Positions 58,662 through 64,000 of a DNA stretch of 64,000 nucleotides are shown here, in pieces. The notes beneath the pieces were generated by a model that searched no databases, was not told the DNA's origin, and saw only the letters and a list, made by a program, of their open reading frames with translations. Made by a program: the position numbers and the translations under genes. Within the stretch, counting starts at the first letter, position 1, and every line of letters starts with the position of its first letter. The stretch covers positions 2,108,001 through 2,172,000 of the forward strand of contig CP116226.1 in NCBI GenBank assembly GCA_038182865.1. The letters run 5' to 3'. The DNA comes from Microbacterium enclense. GTDB lineage: Bacteria > Actinomycetota > Actinomycetes > Actinomycetales > Microbacteriaceae.

Positions 58662-61091
58662 CTACGCGGCGACGAGGGCCGCGGCGCGAGCCGAGGTCGT
58701 GCGGCGGCGGACGACGACCAGCGTCGTGACCACGAGCGCGAGCACGGCCCAGACGATCAGGCCGACGATCCCGGCCCCGACGCCGCCCGACGACGAGAGG
58801 GCGCCGAGCATCGCGCTGTAGGCGGGTGAGGTGGGCAGCAGCGACGACAGGGCGGCGAGCACGGGGGGCACGGTCGAGACGATGCTCGCACCGAGCGCCA
58901 GGGTCCCGACGATCGCCGCGATCCACCGGCCGGCCCCGCCGAACAATGCCACCAGAGCCTGATGCACCGCGGCGAACGCCACTCCGGCCGCGACGCACAC
59001 GAGTGCGAAGAGCGCCCAGTCGCCCCAGTCGTAGCGGGATGCCACCTGCACCACGCCCGCGACCAGCAGCCCCTGCACGACCCCGACGAGGGCCGCGGGA
59101 GCGAAGCCGCGGAGGGCGACGAGGGCCGAGGGGCGGCGACTGGTCAGCGCGCGGGCCGACACCGCCTGGAACGGGACGAACGAGGCGAGCCCGCCGAACC
59201 ACAGCACCGCCATCGCCAGCAGCGGCACCGCCGCGAGGCCGAAGAGCGAGTCGCTCGTGCCGGTGGCCGATACGGGGTCGGCGACGACGTCGGCGAGGGT
59301 GGTCGCCTGCGCGTCGGTGTAGCTCGGGATCTGCGACACGGCCGTGTCCAGGCCGCCGGCGAGTGACGAGGTTCCGGATGCCACTTGGCCCACGCCGTCG
59401 GCGAGCTGACCGGCACCGTCCTCGGCGCCGCGGGCTCCGTCGGCCAGTTGGGCGGCTCCTCCGGCAGCGCCCTCGGCCCCGGTGGCGAGCTGGCCCGCTC
59501 CGTCGGCGGCGGTACGCGCTCCGCTCGCGAGCTGACCGGCACCGCCCGCCGCGGTCTGAGCGCCGTCAGCGAGCTGGACCGCACCGTCACGCGTCTGACC
59601 GAGGCCGCCGGCGAGCTGCGAGGCGCCCGAGCCGAGCGCAGAGGCACCGGCACCGAGCTGGCGCGCTCCGTCGCCGAGCTGGGTCGCGCCGCTGGAGACA
59701 CCGTCGATCCCGCCGGCGATCGTGTTCAGCCCCTTCTCGGCGTCGCGGGCGCCGGAGGCGAGCCCCTCTGCGCCGTCGGCGAGCTTCGTGTTGGCGGCGG
59801 CGATCGCTCGGACACCCGCGGGGAGCTGGGCTGCCTGACCGGCGATCGTGCCGATGTCTGTGACCGTCTGCTGCGCCTTCGGCAGCTCCGCGTTGGCCCG
59901 GTCGGACGCGGCGCGCAGCTGCGCACACAGGTCGGGCGTGGCGGCGGCGTCGCACGAGTCGGCGAGCCGCTGCAGGTCCGCCGCCGCGGTGGCGAGGGCC
60001 GTGTTCACCTCGGGCGCCGCCGCAGCGACGTCCTTGGCCGCCTGCTCGAAGCCCGGGGGGATGGCATCCGCGATCTGGTTGACCTGAGTTGCGAGCTGAC
60101 GGTTCCCGTCGGCGATGCCGTCGGCTCCGGTCGCGAGCTTCCCGACGCCGGTGGCGGCGTCGCGTGTGCCGGTGGCGAGAGCGGCGGCGCCGCTCGAGAG
60201 CTGATCGGCACCCCCGGCGAGACCGTCGAGCCCGCCGGAGAGCTGGCCGGCACCGTTCGCGAGATCGCCCGCACCCGCGGCGAGCTTGCCGGTTCCGTCG
60301 GCGAGCTGGTCCGCGCCTGTCGCGAGCTGCCCGACGCCGCCGGAGAGCTGGTCGGCGCCGGTGGCGAGTTGCCCCACACCGCCCGACAGTGCTCCCGCCC
60401 CGGTCGCGAGCTGGCCGACGCCGCTCGACAGCTGACCCGCACCGTCGGAGAGCTGGCCCAGTCCGTCGCGCAGACCGTTCGCGCCGGTCGCCGCCTGACC
60501 CGCGCCGTCGGCGAGCTGGTGCGCCCCGCCGGCCGCCTGACCGAGCTGGTCGCTGAGAGTCGTGAAGCCGAGGAAGACGTTCTTGAGGTACTGCGACGAC
60601 AGTTCGCTGCCGAACACCGAGGAGGCGGTGGATGCCAGAGTCGCGGTGATCGCGCCGTCGACGACGCGCGCGTTCGGAGCGGTCGCGACCCCGATCGTGG
60701 CCTTCTCGGGATTCTCGCCCGGGCGGGTCGAGAGCGAGGCGGCGGTGAAGTTCTCGGGGATCGTGACGACCGCGGTGTAGGTCCCGTCGGCGAGACCGGC
60801 GGCGGCGTCGGAGTCGTTCGAGATGACCCAGTCGATGTTGCTCGACTGATCGTCGGCGCCCTTGACCAGGCCGCCGGTGAGCTGGCGCCCGAGGGGAACG
60901 AGCTGCCCGTTGAGCTCGACGGCCTTGTCGTCGTTGACGATCGCGGCGGTGATGTTCTCGAGCCGATCGGTCGGGTTGTACAGCGCGCCGACGAGGATGC
61001 CGCCGATGACGGCGGGGAGGAGGAGCACGCCGAGCAGCGTGCGCCAGGTCACGGGGCGGCGGGAGCGCGAGCGCTCGACGGGGAGAGTCAT
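58662..61091 (-). CDS. YhgE/Pip family membrane protein
   Basis: 809 residues. An N-terminal TM (LLGVLLLPAVIGGILVGALY) precedes the YhgE domain (AAIVNDDKAVELNG, NIDWVISNDSDAAAGLADGT, YTAVVTIPENFTA). A long extracellular region of heptad-like GxGQLATGA repeats follows (about 190-600), then a C-terminal five-helix ABC-2-like region. Members act as phage receptors or accessory export proteins. It starts by a four-base overlap (ATGA) with the MMPL transporter stop, so the two probably work together at the envelope. Confidence 0.9.
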   Translation of the reverse strand: MTLPVERSRSRRPVTWRTLLGVLLLPAVIGGILVGALYNPTDRLENITAAIVNDDKAVELNGQLVPLGRQLTGGLVKGADDQSSNIDWVISNDSDAAAGLADGTYTAVVTIPENFTAASLSTRPGENPEKATIGVATAPNARVVDGAITATLASTASSVFGSELSSQYLKNVFLGFTTLSDQLGQAAGGAHQLADGAGQAATGANGLRDGLGQLSDGAGQLSSGVGQLATGAGALSGGVGQLATGADQLSGGVGQLATGADQLADGTGKLAAGAGDLANGAGQLSGGLDGLAGGADQLSSGAAALATGTRDAATGVGKLATGADGIADGNRQLATQVNQIADAIPPGFEQAAKDVAAAAPEVNTALATAAADLQRLADSCDAAATPDLCAQLRAASDRANAELPKAQQTVTDIGTIAGQAAQLPAGVRAIAAANTKLADGAEGLASGARDAEKGLNTIAGGIDGVSSGATQLGDGARQLGAGASALGSGASQLAGGLGQTRDGAVQLADGAQTAAGGAGQLASGARTAADGAGQLATGAEGAAGGAAQLADGARGAEDGAGQLADGVGQVASGTSSLAGGLDTAVSQIPSYTDAQATTLADVVADPVSATGTSDSLFGLAAVPLLAMAVLWFGGLASFVPFQAVSARALTSRRPSALVALRGFAPAALVGVVQGLLVAGVVQVASRYDWGDWALFALVCVAAGVAFAAVHQALVALFGGAGRWIAAIVGTLALGASIVSTVPPVLAALSSLLPTSPAYSAMLGALSSSGGVGAGIVGLIVWAVLALVVTTLVVVRRRTTSARAAALVAA

Positions 61092-63976
61092 GCGAACACC
61101 TCGGAGAGATCGGCGAACGTTTCGGGTTCGGTCTGGTGCCGGCGCGGCGTCGGAAGGGCGAGGGATGCCACATCCGGGCGCTGGGCCTGCCCCAAGAGGG
61201 CGAGGGCGCGGCGTTCGTCGCGCGCGGAGACGATGAGGGTGAAGGGCGACGACTCGTCGCCGGAACGCTCTCGGACGTCGGTGGCGGCGCGCCGGAGCAG
61301 GGAGGCGACCTCGTCGCGCACGTCGTCATCGAGGCGATCGACGTCGGAGACGACCACGATCCGCGTTCCGCCGGCGACGGCTTCGGTCACCGCGCGGGCG
61401 GCGTCCGCGGACTCGTCGAGAAGGGCGACGCCGACTCGTGCGCGCACGGCCCCGGCCCGCTCCGGCACGAGCAGGCCGTCGACGCGCAGTCGCCCGTCGA
61501 CACCGGCCAGACGTCCCGAGAGGGCGAGCAGCAGCGCGCGGGTGGTCCGGGTCTCACCCGTGACCAGGAGGGTCCCGCCGTAGCCGAGGCGCAGGGAGAT
61601 GTCGGTGAACACCGGGTCGTCGGCATCCGAGGCTCCGACCGTGCGCAGCTCGTCGGCGGCGATGGCGATCGCCGGCTCACCCGGCCAGTCGGCCAGGCGC
61701 ACCTCACGTTCGACAGCCTCTCCCTCGACGTCGAGCTTGGGCAGCAGGCGGTCGAGCCACCGCGGCATCCACCAGGCCTTGTCGCCGAGGAGGGCGAGGA
61801 CGGCCGGGACGAGAGTCATCCGCACGAGGAACGCGTCGACGGCGACGCCGACGGCCAGGCCCAGGGCGATGGGTTTGAGGCTCGAGTCGCCCTCCGGCAC
61901 GAAGGCGACGAACACCGCGAACATGATCACGGCAGCTGCCACCACCACGCGGGCCGAGGCGGCGAAGCCGCTGCGGACGGCTCCCAGCGCCACCTCGCGG
62001 GGGGAGCGGCCGTCGCGCTTCGCGTGCACGTAGTCCTCGCGCATGCGGGAGACGAGGAACACCTGATAGTCCATCGCGAGGCCGAAGAGCACGCCCATCA
62101 CGACGATCGGCATGAAGCTGATGATGGGACCGACCTTCGCCACGTGCAGGGCATCGGCGAACCACCCCCACTCGAACACGGCGGCGACGACGCCGAACGA
62201 GGCGGCGACGGACAGCAGGTACCCGCCCGCCGCGGTCAGGGGCACCCAGATCGAGCGGAACACGATCATCAGCAGCACCAGCGAGAGCCCCACGACGAAG
62301 ATGCCGAACGGCAGAAGCGCGGCCCCCAGCTGGTCGGAGATGTCGATCGTCACGGCGGTGTACCCGGTGACGAGGAGGTGCACGCCGAACTCGTCGTACA
62401 GGCGCTGCTCCTGCGAGCGCAGCTCCCGGACGAGGTCGGCGGTGCGCGGGTCGTCCGGTGCCGTCTCGGGGACGATCTGCACGATGCCGGTGTCGGCGGT
62501 CTCGTTGGGCGTCGCGAGCGCCACCTCGGCGACGCCGGGGATCTTCGCGATCTCGTCGCCGATGTTCTGCATGAGCGTGAGCGGGTCGTTGGAGGTGACG
62601 ATCGTCCCGGTCATGATGAGCGGGCCGTTGGCGCCCGGCCCGAAGTACTCGTCGGTGAGCTCGTAGGCGACGCGTGCCTCGTCGCCCTCGGGGAGCTGCC
62701 CGGCGTTCGGCAGGGTCAAGGCGAGCGACGCGGCGGGGATCGCGGTGACTCCGAGGAGACCGATCACGGCGACGGTGGTGACGACCGGATGCCGGGTCAC
62801 CAGGCCCACCCACCGCTTCGCCGGTCCGTTGCGCTCGGCGCGTGCCGCGGCGGCCGCGGCCTTCTCTTCGCGCTCGGCGGTGGCTCGGGCGACCTCGATC
62901 GCGGTGTCGTCCGCGGAGGCCCCGCGGGCCCGCTTCTTCGGCCGCTTGTAGCCCCAGCCGACCACGCGGTGCCCGGCGAACCCGAGGAACGCGGGGGTCA
63001 GCGTGAGCCCGACGCACACGGCGATCGCGACGGCGACCGAGGCGGCGATCCCCATGGTCGTGAGGAACGGGATGTTCGCGAAGCTCAGGCCGATCAGGGC
63101 GATGAGCACGGTGATCCCCGCGAAGACGACCGCGGAACCGGCGGTGCCGACGGCGCGGGCGGTCGACTCCTCCGGGTCCATCCCCGCGCGGGTCTGGTCC
63201 TGATGTCGGGACACGATGAACAGCGCGTAGTCGATGCCGACGGCCAGGCCCAGCATCACCGCCAGGAGAGGAGTGGTGGAGGAGACGGTCGCGAACCCGG
63301 TGGCGATGAAGATCAGGGCCACCGAGAGGCCGACGCCGAGGATCGCGGTGGCCAGCGGCATCCCGGCCACGAGGAACGAACGGAAGGTCACCATCAGCAC
63401 GAGCGCCGCGATGAGGACGCCGAGGGCCTCGGTGAGGGTCGCGCCGGGGACGTCGGTGGCGAACAGCTGGCCGCCGAGAACGGCCTGCGAGCCGGCGGGG
63501 AGGGCGGAGCCGAGGGCCGCGGCCTGCTCGCGGAGGCCGTCTTCGGTGGCATCCGGAACCGCGGTGGACTCGCCCGCGAACTGGATGCGCACGATCGCGG
63601 CCCGATCGTCGTCGGAGATGCCGCCGGAGATGCGCGTGTCGTAGGGGTCGGTGACGGCCTCGACGAAGTCGAGCCCGCCGATGTCGGTGCTCGTCTTCTG
63701 GATGGCGTCCTGGTAGGCCTGATCGCGCACGCTCGCACCGTCTGCCGCGACGACGATGATCTCGGCGCTGGCTCCGCTGACCTGGGGGAAGGTGCGCTCG
63801 AGCATCTCCAGGCCCGCCTGCGATTCGGTGCCGGGAATGGTGAAGGTGTTGTCGGTGCCCTTCGCCAGGAGCGCGACGCCTCCGCCCGCGAGCACGAGGA
63901 TGAGCAGCCAGGCGCTCAGGACCCGCCAGGGGTGACGGAACGACCAGCGACCCAGGGTGTACAAAAAGGTGGACAC
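61088..63976 (-). CDS. MMPL/RND transporter with C-terminal degenerate ABC-like domain
   Basis: 962 residues. Residues 1-740 are a two-lobe MMPL transporter: a TM with FRHPWRVLSAWLLILVLAGG, LGLAVGIDYALFIVSRHQDQ in lobe 1 and MGVLFGLAMDYQVFLVSRMR in lobe 2. Residues about 780-960 resemble an ABC ATPase (FTDISLRLGYGGTLLVTGET, then LLLALSGRLAGVDGRLRVDG), but the P-loop reads TGETRTTRA without the Lys, so it is unlikely to hydrolyse ATP. It may export a lipid or siderophore-like molecule. It is coupled to the YhgE gene. Start GTG 63976, near the window edge. Confidence 0.88.
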   Translation of the reverse strand: MSTFLYTLGRWSFRHPWRVLSAWLLILVLAGGGVALLAKGTDNTFTIPGTESQAGLEMLERTFPQVSGASAEIIVVAADGASVRDQAYQDAIQKTSTDIGGLDFVEAVTDPYDTRISGGISDDDRAAIVRIQFAGESTAVPDATEDGLREQAAALGSALPAGSQAVLGGQLFATDVPGATLTEALGVLIAALVLMVTFRSFLVAGMPLATAILGVGLSVALIFIATGFATVSSTTPLLAVMLGLAVGIDYALFIVSRHQDQTRAGMDPEESTARAVGTAGSAVVFAGITVLIALIGLSFANIPFLTTMGIAASVAVAIAVCVGLTLTPAFLGFAGHRVVGWGYKRPKKRARGASADDTAIEVARATAEREEKAAAAAARAERNGPAKRWVGLVTRHPVVTTVAVIGLLGVTAIPAASLALTLPNAGQLPEGDEARVAYELTDEYFGPGANGPLIMTGTIVTSNDPLTLMQNIGDEIAKIPGVAEVALATPNETADTGIVQIVPETAPDDPRTADLVRELRSQEQRLYDEFGVHLLVTGYTAVTIDISDQLGAALLPFGIFVVGLSLVLLMIVFRSIWVPLTAAGGYLLSVAASFGVVAAVFEWGWFADALHVAKVGPIISFMPIVVMGVLFGLAMDYQVFLVSRMREDYVHAKRDGRSPREVALGAVRSGFAASARVVVAAAVIMFAVFVAFVPEGDSSLKPIALGLAVGVAVDAFLVRMTLVPAVLALLGDKAWWMPRWLDRLLPKLDVEGEAVEREVRLADWPGEPAIAIAADELRTVGASDADDPVFTDISLRLGYGGTLLVTGETRTTRALLLALSGRLAGVDGRLRVDGLLVPERAGAVRARVGVALLDESADAARAVTEAVAGGTRIVVVSDVDRLDDDVRDEVASLLRRAATDVRERSGDESSPFTLIVSARDERRALALLGQAQRPDVASLALPTPRRHQTEPETFADLSEVFA

Positions 63977-64000
63977 GGTGCGGCTCCCACGATCGGCGGA

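Noticed and set aside
1..64000. tRNA, rRNA, known riboswitch, phage or transposase genes
   Set aside because: I looked for T-loop GGTTCRA cores with pairing acceptor stems, integrase/transposase motifs and known riboswitch cores, and saw none. A tRNAscan/Rfam run would settle it.

Overview
The window is ordinary chromosomal DNA of a high-GC actinobacterium, about 70% G+C by impression. It is most like Microbacteriaceae, probably Microbacterium. The gene content fits this: a system II cytochrome c cluster in the actinobacterial order (phosphatase, resA, ccdA, resB, ccsA), a 32-residue bS22-like ribosomal protein beside a small excisionase-type HTH gene, a luciferase-like oxidoreductase of the F420 type, a RecB-like nuclease/helicase giant, siderophore-interacting proteins, and many small membrane proteins. 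No rRNA, tRNA, insertion sequence, prophage or CRISPR array was seen. The species cannot be fixed from this stretch.

Layout. 0-8 kb: a secreted protein, a VanZ-like protein, an amino-acid permease, a DUF2510/Excalibur protein, an amine oxidase convergent with a two-domain sulfurtransferase, and a divergent MerR/DUF4188 pair sharing nested dyads. 8-16 kb: a double-GNAT fusion overlapping a lipoprotein with an inactive Lon-type (S16) fold, two siderophore-interacting proteins (one under an iron box), an AlkA-type glycosylase, and an OmpR-type DNA-binding protein preceded by a Met/Cys-rich small ORF. 16-31 kb: sbcD-sbcC, an MFS exporter, a nucleosidase, an aldo/keto reductase, NAD synthetase and the 1180-residue nuclease/helicase. 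31-41 kb: upp/tadA back to back, proC, a Ktr-type potassium system, bS22, rhodanese and glutaredoxin-like genes, a lone ABC ATPase with broken catalytic motifs, and an archaeal-type AspRS. 42-51 kb: a CUT1-like ABC importer, a nucleoside hydrolase, and a tightly overlapping four-gene operon. In order of transcription that operon encodes a degenerate SAHH-like protein, a divergent SAHH, an amidohydrolase and an FMN monooxygenase. This region looks like a nucleoside or S-nucleoside utilisation island. 51-57 kb: DedA and the cytochrome c cluster. 57-64 kb: a DUF559 nuclease flanked on both sides by related palindromes, then a YhgE/Pip protein and an MMPL transporter ending in a degenerate ABC-like domain.

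Two window-wide signals stand out. First, about twenty genes have a TANNNT-like -10 hexamer ending 6-8 nt, most often exactly 6 nt, before the start codon, which implies widespread leaderless transcription. Second, the heptamer GGATGCC/GGCATCC occurs about 80 times by eye against roughly 15 expected from composition, often using rare codons.

The strongest leads for undescribed biology are the Met/Cys leader peptide (14900-15001), the SAHH-like operon (46230-50908), the palindrome-flanked DUF559 gene (57221-58632), the lone pseudo-ATPase (39375-40442) and the S16-fold lipoprotein (9058-10815).
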